Shown one piece after another: positions 17,965-28,601 of a stretch of DNA of 59,805 nucleotides. Under the pieces are notes generated by a model. That model did no database searches. It was not told the DNA's origin and worked only from the letters and a program-made list of their open reading frames with translations. Position 1 is the stretch's first letter. Every line of letters starts with the position of its first letter. The stretch covers positions 1 to 59,805 of the forward strand of contig NZ_JADD01000016.1 in the NCBI RefSeq assembly GCF_000518205.1. The letters run 5' to 3'. The stretch comes from Hutsoniella sourekii ATCC 700629. GTDB lineage: Bacteria > Bacillota > Bacilli > Lactobacillales > Aerococcaceae. The translations under genes and the position numbers were made by a program.

Positions 17965-19473
17965 ATGAGAAAGATTGGCTTTTCAACCCCCGCTTATTTA
18001 AAGAAACAATCCGAACAAATCCTAAACCGAGTCCAGGATAAGGATAAATTATATCTGGAATTTGGTGGCAAATTAATCGGCGACAAACACGCCAAACGTG
18101 TCCTGCCTGGCTTTGATGAAGATGCTAAGATGAAGCTATTAGCAACCATCAAGGACCAGGTCGAGATCATTATCTGTATTTACGCTGGTGACATTGAAAA
18201 CAACCGCATCCGCCGGGACTATGGGATCACCTACAATGAAGATGTCTTACGCTTGATTGAAGAATATCAAGCTTATGATATTCCTGTTAATAGTGTCCTC
18301 TTGACCCGTTATAATGATGAGCCCAATGCCAAGGCCTTTATGACAAACTTAGAGAACCGGGGAATCAAGGTCTACGCCCACCGATCCATTGCCGGATACC
18401 CAACCGATATGGAGGCCCTTTTTGGTGAAGAAGGATTTGCTAAGAATCCCTTTATCCCGACCACGAAGCCGGTCGTTGTCGTCTCTGCCCCGGGCGCTGG
18501 CAGTGGTAAGCTAGCAACTTGCCTCAACCAGATGTACCACGAACACCAACGGGGCATTAACGCCTCCTACGCTAAGTTTGAGACCTTCCCGGTCTGGAAC
18601 CTTGCCCTCAAGCATCCGGTTAACATTGCTTATGAAGCTGCCACTGTCGACCTGAATGATGTCAACATGATTGACAATTACCATTATGAAGCTTATGGTC
18701 AAGTCGCCGTTAATTATAACCGGGATATCAATATCTTCCCTGTGGTTCGTCGGATCATTGAGAATATCACTGGCCAAGATTCTGTCTACCAATCCCCGAC
18801 AGACATGGGCGTCAACTGTATTGCAGCTGGTATTACCGATGACCAAGTGGTTCAAGAAGCAGCCCTGCAAGAAATCATTCGCCGCTACTTCGACATCGAA
18901 AACGACACCTTCAAGGGCACACAAAGTCCAGAAGTGCGTCGCCGGATGCAGATTATAATGGAAGAAAGTAATCTCCAAGATACCGACCGCCGGGTCGTTC
19001 AACCCGCTCGTGACTATGAGGATGAACTACGCCAACGCTATGATAGTAATGAAGTAATTGGAGCGATCGCCTTGGAACTTCAATCAGGCACCATTATTAC
19101 CGGCCACTCCAGCCCACTGATGGATGCTTCAGCAGCGGTTATTATTAATAGCTTGAAGTCCCTGGCTGACATTAATCCGGATATGGACCTATTGGCACCT
19201 TCTGTGCTACAGACCATTCAGGAATTGAAGTCCACTGCCCTACACAGCCGCCATCCTATCTTAACTGCCAAGGAAATTCTAATTGCCCTATCAATTTCAG
19301 CAGTAACCAATCCTACAGCGGCCTTCGCCTATGAGCAGCTTGTTCACCTGGAAGCCTGCCAAGCGCATGCCACTTATATTCTAACCAGAGAAAATGAACA
19401 GACCCTCAAGCGCCTTGGCATCGACATTACTAGCGACCCTGCCTATCAATCCAATAAGTTTTCTGAAAATTAA
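17965..19473 (+). CDS. DUF1846 domain-containing protein
   Basis: About 502 residues, the usual size for this family, with the conserved N-terminus RKIGFSTPAYLKKQSEQILNR and the glycine-rich VVVSAPGAGSGKLATCLNQMYHE near residue 170. The latter resembles a nucleotide-binding loop. Another conserved block is YHYEAYGQVAVNYNRDI.FPVV. Structures exist for the family but its reaction is not established. ATG chosen at 8 bases from AGGAGG; the TTG two codons upstream is too close. Monocistronic, divergent from lepA. Confidence 0.88.
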   Translation: MRKIGFSTPAYLKKQSEQILNRVQDKDKLYLEFGGKLIGDKHAKRVLPGFDEDAKMKLLATIKDQVEIIICIYAGDIENNRIRRDYGITYNEDVLRLIEEYQAYDIPVNSVLLTRYNDEPNAKAFMTNLENRGIKVYAHRSIAGYPTDMEALFGEEGFAKNPFIPTTKPVVVVSAPGAGSGKLATCLNQMYHEHQRGINASYAKFETFPVWNLALKHPVNIAYEAATVDLNDVNMIDNYHYEAYGQVAVNYNRDINIFPVVRRIIENITGQDSVYQSPTDMGVNCIAAGITDDQVVQEAALQEIIRRYFDIENDTFKGTQSPEVRRRMQIIMEESNLQDTDRRVVQPARDYEDELRQRYDSNEVIGAIALELQSGTIITGHSSPLMDASAAVIINSLKSLADINPDMDLLAPSVLQTIQELKSTALHSRHPILTAKEILIALSISAVTNPTAAFAYEQLVHLEACQAHATYILTRENEQTLKRLGIDITSDPAYQSNKFSEN

Positions 19474-19508
19474 CCATCCCCGCTCTCCTCAAAGGGAAAT
19501 CCCGATTC

Positions 19509-19556
19509 ATCGACCGTCTTTTAGCCTATTAGCTGAGAGGTGGTCGATTTTTGTTT
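19509..19556 (+). terminator. Terminator of the DUF1846 gene
   Basis: ATCGACC pairs with GGTCGAT, with an inner TAGC/GCTG-type stem, followed by TTTTTGTTT. Confidence 0.8.
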
Positions 19557-19559
19557 ACA

Positions 19560-19713
19560 AAATAAAGAGACGACCGAAATTTCGGTCGCCTCAGTAGGTA
19601 AGAACTCGTTAACTCAAGGGATGTTAGGTGGGGGGATAATTTTGGTAGGAGAATCATCCCCTTCCCTCAAGTTAACTCATTATCGTAGCTAGACACTCGC
19701 TCCATCTAGCTAC
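19560..19713 (-). ncRNA. Candidate structured small RNA, about 155 nt
   Basis: On the minus strand a TATAAT box (19720-19725) lies 7 bases before a perfect 9-bp hairpin (GTAGCTAGA / TCTAGCTAC). A long stem follows: GTTAACTTGAGGGA pairs with TCCCTTGAGTTAAC apart from two internal mismatches, and within it GGGGATGAT pairs with ATTATCCCC apart from one mismatch. Then comes a terminator, GAGGCGACCGAAA / TTTCGGTCGTCTC plus TTTATTTT. Promoter, folds and terminator in series with no reading frame indicate an independent RNA. It does not match features I know of 6S RNA, SRP RNA, tmRNA, T-box or common riboswitches. It overlaps no gene. Confidence 0.6.
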
Positions 19714-19719
19714 CCAATT

Positions 19720-19750
19720 ATTATACACTCTTTTTTTAACTCAGTGTGAA
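19720..19750 (-). promoter_or_regulatory. Promoter of the candidate small RNA
   Basis: Minus strand TATAAT with TTCACA 19 bases upstream. The -10 is perfect; the -35 and spacing are weak. Confidence 0.5.
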
Positions 19751-19873
19751 CTTTTTGACAGAAAATGGATTATAAATCCAGATTTTAACAATTTTTATTC
19801 GATTTAGGATAAATAATCTCATTCTTGCATTCCCCTTACTTCTATTAGTTGAATAAGAAATAAAATAAAATTG

Positions 19874-19887
19874 GTTAAGCGTTTTCA
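19874..19887 (+). promoter_or_regulatory. Possible cre site (CcpA) upstream of the AcuI/YhdH gene
   Basis: GTTAAGCGTTTTCA resembles the cre consensus TGWAANCGNTNWCA, with the central CG and flanks kept. It lies 53 bases before the ATG, where CcpA binding would control transcription. Confidence 0.45.
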
Positions 19888-19939
19888 TAGCTATCATTAA
19901 TCGCTTTTGATATATTTATGTCAGTTAGGAGGGAGCGAG

Positions 19940-20929
19940 ATGACAAAATTTAAGGCGATTGTTGTCCGTGAAACGGAAAATAAAGACGTTGACTATGCTT
20001 ATGAAGATTTGACAGTGGACCAATTAGATAAAGGAACTACCCTCGTGGAAGTTCATTATTCATCCTTGAATTACAAGGATATGTTAGGCTTCCAGAAGAA
20101 TGGCGGAGTGATCCGCACTTACCCGATGATTCCAGGAATTGATGTGAGTGGTGTGGTCGTTGAAGATACCAGTGGCAACTTCCAAGCGGGAGACGAAGTG
20201 GTCATTAATGGATGCAATATGGGAGTAGACCATACGGGAGGCTTCAGTGAGTATGTCCGAGTACCAAGTGAGTGGATGATTAAGTTACCGGAAGGTCTAT
20301 CCATGAAGGATGCAATGATTATCGGGACAGCTGGCTACACAGCCGCCCAGTCCATCTATGAATTAGAGCAAGCAGGTATGAGCCCTGATGAAGACCCAGA
20401 GATCCTAGTGACTGGGGCATCTGGCGGCGTTGGTTCAGTGGCCTTGGCTATATTGAAGAAGATTGGTTATTCCAACTTGACCGCCTTGATCCGTAAGGAC
20501 TATCAAGAAGAGATCGTCCGCCAAGTTGGAGCGACTGCTATTATCACGCCTGATGAATTGGGTCCAGTTAAACCCCTGGGCTCACAGAGATTCCACCATG
20601 TCGTCGATACTGTCGGCGGTGAGACAGCTGCCAGTGCACTGTGTCAGATCTATATGGAAGGATCCATGTCCATGTGCGGAAACGCTGGCGGCAATGACTT
20701 TCCAACCACAGTCCTTCCTCTCATTCTAAGAGGGGTTAAGATCTTAGGTATTAACAGCCTAGGTGGTTCATGGAAGAAACGAGAAGAAATCTGGCGTCGC
20801 CTCGGTCAAGAATGGCAGGTCATCGCTGACTTAAATTACCATGAAATCAGCTTTGAGGAGATTCCAGAGACCGTCCAAGCACTAAAAGACGGCAAGCACT
20901 TGGGACGAACCATTGTTAAGATGAAGTAA
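19940..20929 (+). CDS. AcuI/YhdH-type NADPH-dependent quinone oxidoreductase / acrylyl-CoA reductase
   Basis: Medium-chain dehydrogenase/reductase without zinc ligands. The catalytic-domain motif YSSLNYKDMLGF, then GIDVSGVVVED, GTAGYTAAQSIYELE and the nucleotide-binding VTGASGGVGSVALAILKKIGY near residue 160, mark the YhdH/YhfP branch. Escherichia coli AcuI reduces acrylyl-CoA; other members reduce quinones or enones, so the substrate here is open. The ATG follows GGAGGG; an upstream frame extension of eleven codons has no ribosome site. Single gene with possible catabolite control. Confidence 0.87.
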   Translation: MTKFKAIVVRETENKDVDYAYEDLTVDQLDKGTTLVEVHYSSLNYKDMLGFQKNGGVIRTYPMIPGIDVSGVVVEDTSGNFQAGDEVVINGCNMGVDHTGGFSEYVRVPSEWMIKLPEGLSMKDAMIIGTAGYTAAQSIYELEQAGMSPDEDPEILVTGASGGVGSVALAILKKIGYSNLTALIRKDYQEEIVRQVGATAIITPDELGPVKPLGSQRFHHVVDTVGGETAASALCQIYMEGSMSMCGNAGGNDFPTTVLPLILRGVKILGINSLGGSWKKREEIWRRLGQEWQVIADLNYHEISFEEIPETVQALKDGKHLGRTIVKMK

Positions 20930-20947
20930 ATTTTAATCCAGTTAAAT

Positions 20948-20991
20948 AATCCATGTGACCGATCCAAAAGACGGTTGCATGGATTTTTTTG
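20948..20991 (+). terminator. Terminator of the AcuI/YhdH gene
   Basis: AATCCATG-ACCG pairs with CGGT-CATGGATT, followed by seven T. Confidence 0.85.
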
Positions 20992-21079
20992 TGGATGATT
21001 TTATATATCAGACTTAACAGACCTAGCTCCTATAATAATGAAGAGCTGGCCCCAACTTATGGATCCTGTAGACGATTGG

Positions 21080-21250
21080 CGTCTATGTGATGTATAGATA
21101 ATTTTGATATTACATTGGCGAGCTCTATGGGATATATCAATGGTTTTCACATAACGTAGGTACGGTCTATGTGGTGTATAAATTTAGTTTATATCACGTA
21201 GACTAGTTCTATATCATGTATAGATAATTTTCATATAACATAGCCAATCT
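21080..21250. repeat. Tandem repeat array C1, 42-bp period, 4 units
   Basis: TCTATG or TCTATA occurs at 21082, 21124, 21166 and 21208, exactly 42 bp apart. A unit runs TCTATGTGATGTATAGATAA, then TTTTGATATTACATTGG. Each unit is a loose dyad (CTATGTGAT...AT.ACATAG). The same unit, inverted, forms array C2 on the far side of the NERD gene. Confidence 0.85.
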
Positions 21251-21383
21251 TTATCCTATGAAAACCTGCTGTCATTCTTCCTCAATTTATTAACTATGCA
21301 CAAAATATAAATAATCCCAATTATTTTAATGGATTTGGCAAAATTATGTGTATTTATATAGTAGAGAGGAAAGGAGCTGCCTT

Positions 21384-22370
21384 ATGAAAAATATAGCTTT
21401 GCAGGTTTGGGAGGCCAAGGCGCGCCGGCGCTTAATAAGCGAATGGGAAGTTGCAGACTACCAGAAGACCAAGCGAGGGTTTATTGGAGAATTGACTATG
21501 GCCGGCTTGTTGCAAGAATTTGGCTTGAAACATTATCAGTTAGTCCATGATTTAGCCTTGGATTTTCAGGGAAAATTTCAAGTGGACTTCTTGTTGGTGT
21601 TTGACGACGTGATTTATCTCCTTGAGGTAAAGAATTACCTTGGGCGCTTTGACTATGTTGCTGGTAAGACTTGTCAGCTTCGAGGGAAATCGATGAGTGA
21701 AGATATTATCAGCGGCTTAGCGCGACGAAGCCATAAGTTCCATCAATTGCTGAAAGAGTTGAATTTGGGACATTTTCGAGTCGAGCCGGTCTTAATTTTT
21801 GTGAATAATTACTGCCAAATCGGTGAGCTGGACCACCCTCATGAGAACCTGCAAGTCATCGCTCGAGCTTGGATTCCTAACTGGATCTATCAGCTAAAGA
21901 CCCGACATCATGGCAGGATCCAGACCGAAGATTATCGATATTTATTAAGTGGGCTTGATCTTTATCGTGATCCAACCAACTATTTACCTGATCCTGTATC
22001 CAACTTGTCTCACTCAACCAGCAGACTCGGATTGTTCTGTTCAAAGTGTAGACAGTATCTTCCAAAGGTGGGCAAAATTTATACTGAATGTGGTGAGTGT
22101 GGCACGCGCCACCACAAGGGTAAGCTTTTGGACCTAGCATGCTCAGACTTGGCATTGCTTTGCCATGATGATCCTAAAATTCTCACTTGCCCTCAACTTC
22201 AAGTAATCGTTGGCTCAACCATTAGTCGTCAATTCATCCGTGCTCACCTCAATACTCACTACCAAGCTCATAGTCGCTTTCGCCATCGTTACTATACCTT
22301 TCTACCCGATCAAGACCCAGCCCGAAATTTCTCACCAGCAGATCTGGCTATCTTAGAAAAATACTGGTAA
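21384..22370 (+). CDS. NERD-domain nuclease-like protein with zinc ribbon
   Basis: The N-terminal NERD region contains GFIGELTMAGLLQEF, then KFQVDFLLVFDDVIYLLEVKNYLG. The Asp and Glu-Val-Lys form a PD-(D/E)XK-type active site, so nuclease activity is plausible. At about residues 220-255, CSKC and CGEC (C..C, 14 residues, C..C) form a zinc ribbon. The C-terminus is basic and unrecognised. No signal peptide or membrane segment. The ATG follows AAGGAG. The gene stands alone between inverted repeat arrays, with no partner suggesting its role. NERD proteins are linked to DNA processing, mostly by inference. Confidence 0.8.
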   Translation: MKNIALQVWEAKARRRLISEWEVADYQKTKRGFIGELTMAGLLQEFGLKHYQLVHDLALDFQGKFQVDFLLVFDDVIYLLEVKNYLGRFDYVAGKTCQLRGKSMSEDIISGLARRSHKFHQLLKELNLGHFRVEPVLIFVNNYCQIGELDHPHENLQVIARAWIPNWIYQLKTRHHGRIQTEDYRYLLSGLDLYRDPTNYLPDPVSNLSHSTSRLGLFCSKCRQYLPKVGKIYTECGECGTRHHKGKLLDLACSDLALLCHDDPKILTCPQLQVIVGSTISRQFIRAHLNTHYQAHSRFRHRYYTFLPDQDPARNFSPADLAILEKYW

Positions 22371-22449
22371 CGTCTGTTTAAAAACCAGCTGATAATGAGT
22401 GATTTTGTTTCCATGCTGTCTAATTCTATAGATTCAGTATAAGCACTGG

Positions 22450-22580
22450 GACGCTATGTAATACCAAACTATTTTATACATCACATAGATTCAGGCTATG
22501 TAATACAAAATTATTTTATACATCACATTGACTCAGGCTATGGAATACCAAACTATTTTATACATCACATTGACAATAGA
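22450..22580. repeat. Tandem repeat array C2, 42-bp period, about 3 units
   Basis: GCTATG occurs at 22453, 22495 and 22537, each 42 bp apart. A unit reads CTATGTAATACCAAACTATT, then TTATACATCACATTGACTCAGG. Its reverse complement aligns with C1 units. The stretch CCAAACTATTTTATACATCA also aligns with the core of arrays A and B. Junctions between units form stems such as ATCACATAG / CTATGTAAT. Confidence 0.85.
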
Positions 22581-22640
22581 CACCCTTACCCTACCCGGTA
22601 TTCAAGGCCATCTTCCGAGACAGCCATTTACTTATCCGAC

Positions 22641-22690
22641 AAAAAAACACCCGACAAAACGCCGTCAACCAGCATTTTGTCGGGTTTTTA
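22641..22690. terminator. dnaJ terminator (bidirectional)
   Basis: ACCCGACAAAA and TTTTGTCGGGT flank a 15-base loop, with an A-run before and a T-run after, so it can end transcription from both the dnaJ operon (minus) and the NERD gene (plus). Confidence 0.88.
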
Positions 22691-22753
22691 AAATATAAAG
22701 CAAGATCCGCAGCAGAGTCGACTACTAAAGCTAACTCCAGCTAAAAAATCATA

Positions 22754-23914
22754 TTAATCGCCATCAAAGACATCTCGAACCTTGTCGAAGAATCCCTTAG
22801 AATTTCCCTTGACCGATTGACCAGATTCCTTGGCCAATTCCTTGTAAAGTTCTTCTTCACGTTCCGTTAATTTCTTCGGTGTCACTACTCTGACCTTAAC
22901 GTGTTGGTCCCCATTAGAACCCCCACGAAGGGACGGAGCACCCTTGCCTCTTAAGCGGAAGCTGGTACCTGTTTGAGTACCGGCTGGTATCTTGAACTTA
23001 ACATCGCCGTGGACGGTCGGTACTTGCAGTTCATCCCCTAGGGCTGCTTGAACGAAGCTGATTGGTAAGTCATAGTAGATCTCTGTTCCTTCACGGGTGA
23101 ACTTGTCACTGTCTTTAACCTTGAAGACCACATACAAGTCCCCATAAGGGCCACCATTCTTACCTGCTTCTCCTTGACCGCTCAAGCGAATTTGTTGTCC
23201 GGTCTCAACACCAGCTGGAACAGTAACCTTAACCGTGTGCTTGCTAGATTCAATCCCTGAACCATGACAAGTTTGACACTTGTCCTTAATTTCCTTACCG
23301 GTTCCTTGACATTGGTCACAAGTTGCCTGGGTCATAACCCGACCAAATGGGGTATTTTGTTCCACTTGAACAACACCACGGCCGTGACACTTAGAACAGG
23401 TGACTGGTTCAGTACCCGGTTTGGCCCCTGATCCATGACAAGTGTGACATTCTTCTTCACGTTGGTAAGATAAAGTCGTCTCCTTACCAAAGATTGCCTC
23501 CTCAAAAGTCAAGGTTACTTGGTACTGGAGATCGGCACCCTTTCTCGGAGCATTCGGATTGCGGCGACCGCCGCCACCCCCGGTAAAGAAGGATTCAAAG
23601 ATATCTTCAAATCCACCAAAGCCACCTGATTCAAAGCCGCCACCGAAGCCACCAAAGCCACCGCCAAAACCACCAGCGCCAAAGTTGGGATCATTGGCTG
23701 CATGACCGTATTGGTCGTAAGCGGCTCTCTTTTGTGAGTCGGAGAGGACTTCGTAGGCTTCTGCTACTTCCTTGAACTTATCTTCTGCATCGGGTTCCTT
23801 GTTAATATCGGGATGGTATTTCTTGGATAATTTCCGGTAGGCCTTCTTAATCTCAGCTTCCGAAGCATCCCGTGAGACGCCGAGGACTTCATAATAATCG
23901 CGTTTTTCAGCCAT
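22754..23914 (-). CDS. dnaJ: Chaperone DnaJ
   Basis: Hsp40 co-chaperone that stimulates DnaK ATPase. The N-terminal J domain contains HPD (KKYHPDINK). It is followed by a Gly/Phe-rich linker ([14 protein letters not shown]) and four CxxCxGxG zinc motifs at about residues 155-220 ([32 protein letters not shown]). The C-terminal substrate-binding domains are complete at 386 residues. Last gene of the hrcA operon, separated from dnaK by a hairpin. Confidence 0.97.
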   Translation of the reverse strand: MAEKRDYYEVLGVSRDASEAEIKKAYRKLSKKYHPDINKEPDAEDKFKEVAEAYEVLSDSQKRAAYDQYGHAANDPNFGAGGFGGGFGGFGGGFESGGFGGFEDIFESFFTGGGGGRRNPNAPRKGADLQYQVTLTFEEAIFGKETTLSYQREEECHTCHGSGAKPGTEPVTCSKCHGRGVVQVEQNTPFGRVMTQATCDQCQGTGKEIKDKCQTCHGSGIESSKHTVKVTVPAGVETGQQIRLSGQGEAGKNGGPYGDLYVVFKVKDSDKFTREGTEIYYDLPISFVQAALGDELQVPTVHGDVKFKIPAGTQTGTSFRLRGKGAPSLRGGSNGDQHVKVRVVTPKKLTEREEELYKELAKESGQSVKGNSKGFFDKVRDVFDGD

Positions 23915-23946
23915 ATTTAACCTCCTTTAATTCTTTCTCCTTAATC

Positions 23947-23978
23947 TTATAAAAGCCAAGGGTTAGTTCCCTTGGCTT
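23947..23978 (-). terminator. Hairpin between dnaK and dnaJ
   Basis: Minus strand AAGCCAAGGG, six-base loop, CCCTTGGCTT, followed by TTATAAG. This is a perfect 10-bp stem with a weak tail; it probably stabilises dnaK mRNA or lowers dnaJ expression relative to dnaK. Confidence 0.55.
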
Positions 23979-24000
23979 CAATTCGATCTGAAAGAACTAA

Positions 24001-25833
<1,833 letters not shown>

Positions 25834-25880
25834 TTATCGTTCTCCTTTATATAGATTCGTTGTTCATTAAATAAATTCTT

Positions 25881-26450
25881 TTATTTTTCAGTGACGACAA
25901 CCATGGCCGGTCTCAAGACTCTTTCATCGAGGATGTAACCTTTTTGGAGGACTTGAGCCACCACATTGTGGTCTTGGTCTTCTTCAGCAGGAATTACGCT
26001 CACTGCTTGATGGTAGTTAGGATCAAAGGCTTGGCCGACTGGATCAACGACTTCAATCTTTTCAGATTGGAAGGCATTTTGGAATTGGTTTAAGACCATT
26101 TCCACACCCTTTTTGAGCGCCTTACCGTCTTCAGATTCAATCTCTGTATCCAAGGCCCGTTCCAAGTTATCAACCACATCCAATAAACTGGTCGCTAATC
26201 GTTGAGAACGGTAACGTTCTGCTAATTGACTGTTGCGAGCATTGGTGCGTTGAATATTGGCAATCTCAGCTTGAAGTCTTAAGACTTGATCTTCAAGGGC
26301 TTCTTTATCTGCTTGAAGTTGGTCTAATTCGCTAACTGCTTCTTCAACGGTCTCCTGGGCATCTGCTTCTGCTTGAGTATCCGCTGCTTGTTGATCTGTA
26401 TCAATTGATTCTACCTCTTCAACTTCTGGATTATTCTTTTCTTCAGCCAA
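25881..26450 (-). CDS. grpE: Nucleotide exchange factor GrpE
   Basis: Exchanges ADP for ATP on DnaK. The first 60 residues are acidic and disordered; a long coiled coil follows (about 45-100, ADKEALEDQVLRLQAEIANIQ). The C-terminal beta domain contains MVLNQFQNAFQSEKIEVVDPVGQAFDPNYHQAV and ends LDERVLRPAMVVVTEK, a family signature. It lies 15 bases after hrcA. Confidence 0.96.
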   Translation of the reverse strand: MAEEKNNPEVEEVESIDTDQQAADTQAEADAQETVEEAVSELDQLQADKEALEDQVLRLQAEIANIQRTNARNSQLAERYRSQRLATSLLDVVDNLERALDTEIESEDGKALKKGVEMVLNQFQNAFQSEKIEVVDPVGQAFDPNYHQAVSVIPAEEDQDHNVVAQVLQKGYILDERVLRPAMVVVTEK

Positions 26451-26465
26451 TGGACACCCCTCCTT

Positions 26466-27488
26466 CTATGTATTTGCTAATTGTTTGGTCATTGCTTGCA
26501 TGAGTGGAATCACCCGCGTGTATCGCATGGTGGATGGCCCAATTAGACCGATCGTCACCTTTCGGTAGTCCTTGATATAGGTTCCCGTAACAATCGATAA
26601 ATCCGATTGTATGCTAGGGCCGATATCGAGTCCGAAGATAATATCAATACCAGCCTCAAGGGATTCCAACCGGTCAAATAAGAGCTTACTGCCATCCACT
26701 AACTCAAAGATATAACGTAAATCTTGACTGCGAACTTCTTGGTCCATCAGGTCAAACAAGTTATTCTTACCGGTAACCCAGTATGCATGGTTTTTGAGTT
26801 GATGAATCGACTTCTCTAACAAAGCCGAAAAATCATACTGGTAACCAATCACTCGTTGGGTTAAAAGTGGAATGGAAAACCTTAAGCGTTGGTAAGCATC
26901 CTCTAAAATCAAACCCTTTAATTCAGAGTTCAATAAGTCTGCTAAGTCCGCCAAGGCTTGACCGGATAAATCACTAGGCATTTGGAAAATGTAATTATCT
27001 ACCTTACCCTTATCGGTAAGGATAATTCCAATTACACGGTGATTATCTAAGGAGACAAACTTAAACTTCTCAACCGAATGGCTGTCCTGCCCTTGGGCAA
27101 AGACAAAGGCTGTATAGTGAGATGAATCCACTAACAAATCCGCTGCCATCTGAGCTTGTTGGTAAGCATCTCCTTGATTGATACTAAAAATTTCGTTAAA
27201 GGCCTGGTCCTCTTCAGATCCCTCCCTGGTCGCTTCGCTATCTTGGCCTTCAATCAAGCCCGCTACGTAATGACGGTAGCCACTAGTTGAAGGAATACGG
27301 CCACTGGATGTATGAGCCTTCGATAGAAGACCCACCTTCTCCAAGGTTGCCATATCATTACGAATCGTTGCCGGAGAGACCTCTAGATAGGATTCATTCA
27401 ACAAAGTCTTAGAACCAATCGGTTCATGATAACGACTATAGAGTTGAATGATCAATGCCAGTACCTCGGTTTGTCTAGGTGTTAGCAT
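26466..27488 (-). CDS. hrcA: Heat-inducible transcription repressor HrcA
   Basis: Represses class I heat-shock genes by binding CIRCE; GroEL assists its folding. The N-terminal winged helix reads LTPRQTEVLALIIQLYSRYHEPIGSKTLL with SPATIRNDMATLEKVGLL. The dimerisation domain contains AHTSSGRIPSTSGYRHYV and the C-terminus GLIGPSTMRYTRVIPLM. First gene of hrcA-grpE-dnaK-dnaJ, with CIRCE in its leader, hence autoregulated. Confidence 0.97.
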   Translation of the reverse strand: MLTPRQTEVLALIIQLYSRYHEPIGSKTLLNESYLEVSPATIRNDMATLEKVGLLSKAHTSSGRIPSTSGYRHYVAGLIEGQDSEATREGSEEDQAFNEIFSINQGDAYQQAQMAADLLVDSSHYTAFVFAQGQDSHSVEKFKFVSLDNHRVIGIILTDKGKVDNYIFQMPSDLSGQALADLADLLNSELKGLILEDAYQRLRFSIPLLTQRVIGYQYDFSALLEKSIHQLKNHAYWVTGKNNLFDLMDQEVRSQDLRYIFELVDGSKLLFDRLESLEAGIDIIFGLDIGPSIQSDLSIVTGTYIKDYRKVTIGLIGPSTMRYTRVIPLMQAMTKQLANT

Positions 27489-27510
27489 TCTCTCACCTCT
27501 GTTATTTGAA

Positions 27511-27537
27511 TTAGCACTTATAAAGTCTGAGTGCTAA
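27511..27537 (-). promoter_or_regulatory. CIRCE element of the hrcA operon
   Basis: TTAGCACTT-N9-GAGTGCTAA differs from the consensus TTAGCACTC-N9-GAGTGCTAA by one base. It lies between the -10 box and the hrcA ribosome site. Confidence 0.95.
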
Positions 27538-27547
27538 CTCTATATAT

Positions 27548-27576
27548 ATAATACATCCTTGGTCAGAGAATGTCAA
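27548..27576 (-). promoter_or_regulatory. Sigma-A promoter of hrcA operon
   Basis: Minus strand TTGACA, 17 bases, TATTAT. The CIRCE follows immediately downstream. Confidence 0.88.
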
Positions 27577-27598
27577 GGGGTAATGGCCATTTTTTGAC

Positions 27599-27630
27599 AA
27601 AAAATTAGCACTCTTTCAAAAGAGTGCTAA
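27599..27630 (-). terminator. ribF terminator built from a CIRCE-like dyad
   Basis: TTAGCACTC-N8-GAGTGCTAA, with both half-sites perfect, extends to 14-bp arms (AATTAGCACTCTTT / AAAGAGTGCTAATT) and is followed on the minus strand by six T. It starts 13 bases after the ribF stop and lies 23 bases upstream of the hrcA -35 box. It can act as a terminator and might also bind HrcA, although the usual spacer is nine. Confidence 0.8.
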
Positions 27631-27642
27631 TTCAATCGATTA

Positions 27643-28587
27643 TTATTTCTTTTCAGCGAAAAAAGCCCGCGTATCCACAAGGTCCTGGTCGAGTTGATCA
27701 ATTAAGCCTTGAACATCATCAAACTTAACCTCACCTCGCAAGTACTTGTGCCAACGAACCTTGACTGCTTGATCATAGATTATCTGGTCAAAGTCTAGGA
27801 TATAAACCTCACAGCTCAAGTCACGCTCGCCAGCGAAGGTAATATTGTAGCCAATTGATGCCATGCCTTGGTACCACTGGCCCTGTACGTAGAATTCCAC
27901 CACATAGACACCGATACCCGGAAGCACTTGTTGGCCATAGGTTTGGACATTAGCGGTGGGATAACCTATTTGCCGGCCCCGCTTCTCGCCGTGAATCACC
28001 CGGCCCCAGGTCTCATAAATATAACCTAATTCTCGGTTGGCCTCCTCTAATTGCCCCTGTCTTAAGAGGTCTTTAATAGTTGAAGAGCCGACCTTATGGT
28101 TTTGAAGGGTATACTCACTAACTTCCACCACTTCAAAGCGTCCCGCTGCATCTTCAGGAAGGGTCTGCATATTGGCCTCTTCTCGTGGCCCATAGGTATA
28201 GTCAAATCCTGCCACGACCACCTGGGCATTCAAGCCCACTATATAATTGTCAACAAATTCTTTAGGCTTTTGCGTGCCAAAGGCCACACTATAATCAATT
28301 AGATAGGTATAGTCCAGCCCCAAATCTTCAAAAAGTTCCAACTTACGCTCAATTGGCGACAAGTATTGAACTGAAGCGGCTTGGATATTGGAATAGATAA
28401 TCTTAGGATGCTGGTTAAAGGTCATCACCGCTACCGGCAAGTGTCTATTCCGACCGATCTCAAGCGCCTCCTCTAGGACTTTTTGGTGGCCCAAGTGAAC
28501 CCCATCAAAAAAACCTAGGGCCAAGACAATGTCTTCTTGAATAATTTCTTCCTTATTATAAGGATGACTTAATTTAATTAATTCCAT
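27643..28587 (-). CDS. ribF: Bifunctional riboflavin kinase / FAD synthetase
   Basis: Makes FMN then FAD. The N-terminal adenylyltransferase domain has ALGFFDGVHLGHQKVL (HxGH-type) and the later SSTIKDLLRQG. The C-terminal flavokinase domain has GEKRGRQIGYPTANV and PGIGVYVV. The ATG giving MELIKLSHPYNKEEI is preferred because AAAGGTGA lies 6 bases upstream; another ATG five codons earlier overlaps the truB stop. Coupled to truB. Confidence 0.95.
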   Translation of the reverse strand: MELIKLSHPYNKEEIIQEDIVLALGFFDGVHLGHQKVLEEALEIGRNRHLPVAVMTFNQHPKIIYSNIQAASVQYLSPIERKLELFEDLGLDYTYLIDYSVAFGTQKPKEFVDNYIVGLNAQVVVAGFDYTYGPREEANMQTLPEDAAGRFEVVEVSEYTLQNHKVGSSTIKDLLRQGQLEEANRELGYIYETWGRVIHGEKRGRQIGYPTANVQTYGQQVLPGIGVYVVEFYVQGQWYQGMASIGYNITFAGERDLSCEVYILDFDQIIYDQAVKVRWHKYLRGEVKFDDVQGLIDQLDQDLVDTRAFFAEKK

Positions 28588-28601
28588 AAACTCACCTTTC
28601 A

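Noticed and set aside
19560-19713. T-box or riboswitch leader
   Set aside because: No T-box sequence, and no gene follows on the minus strand after the terminator; an independent RNA fits better.
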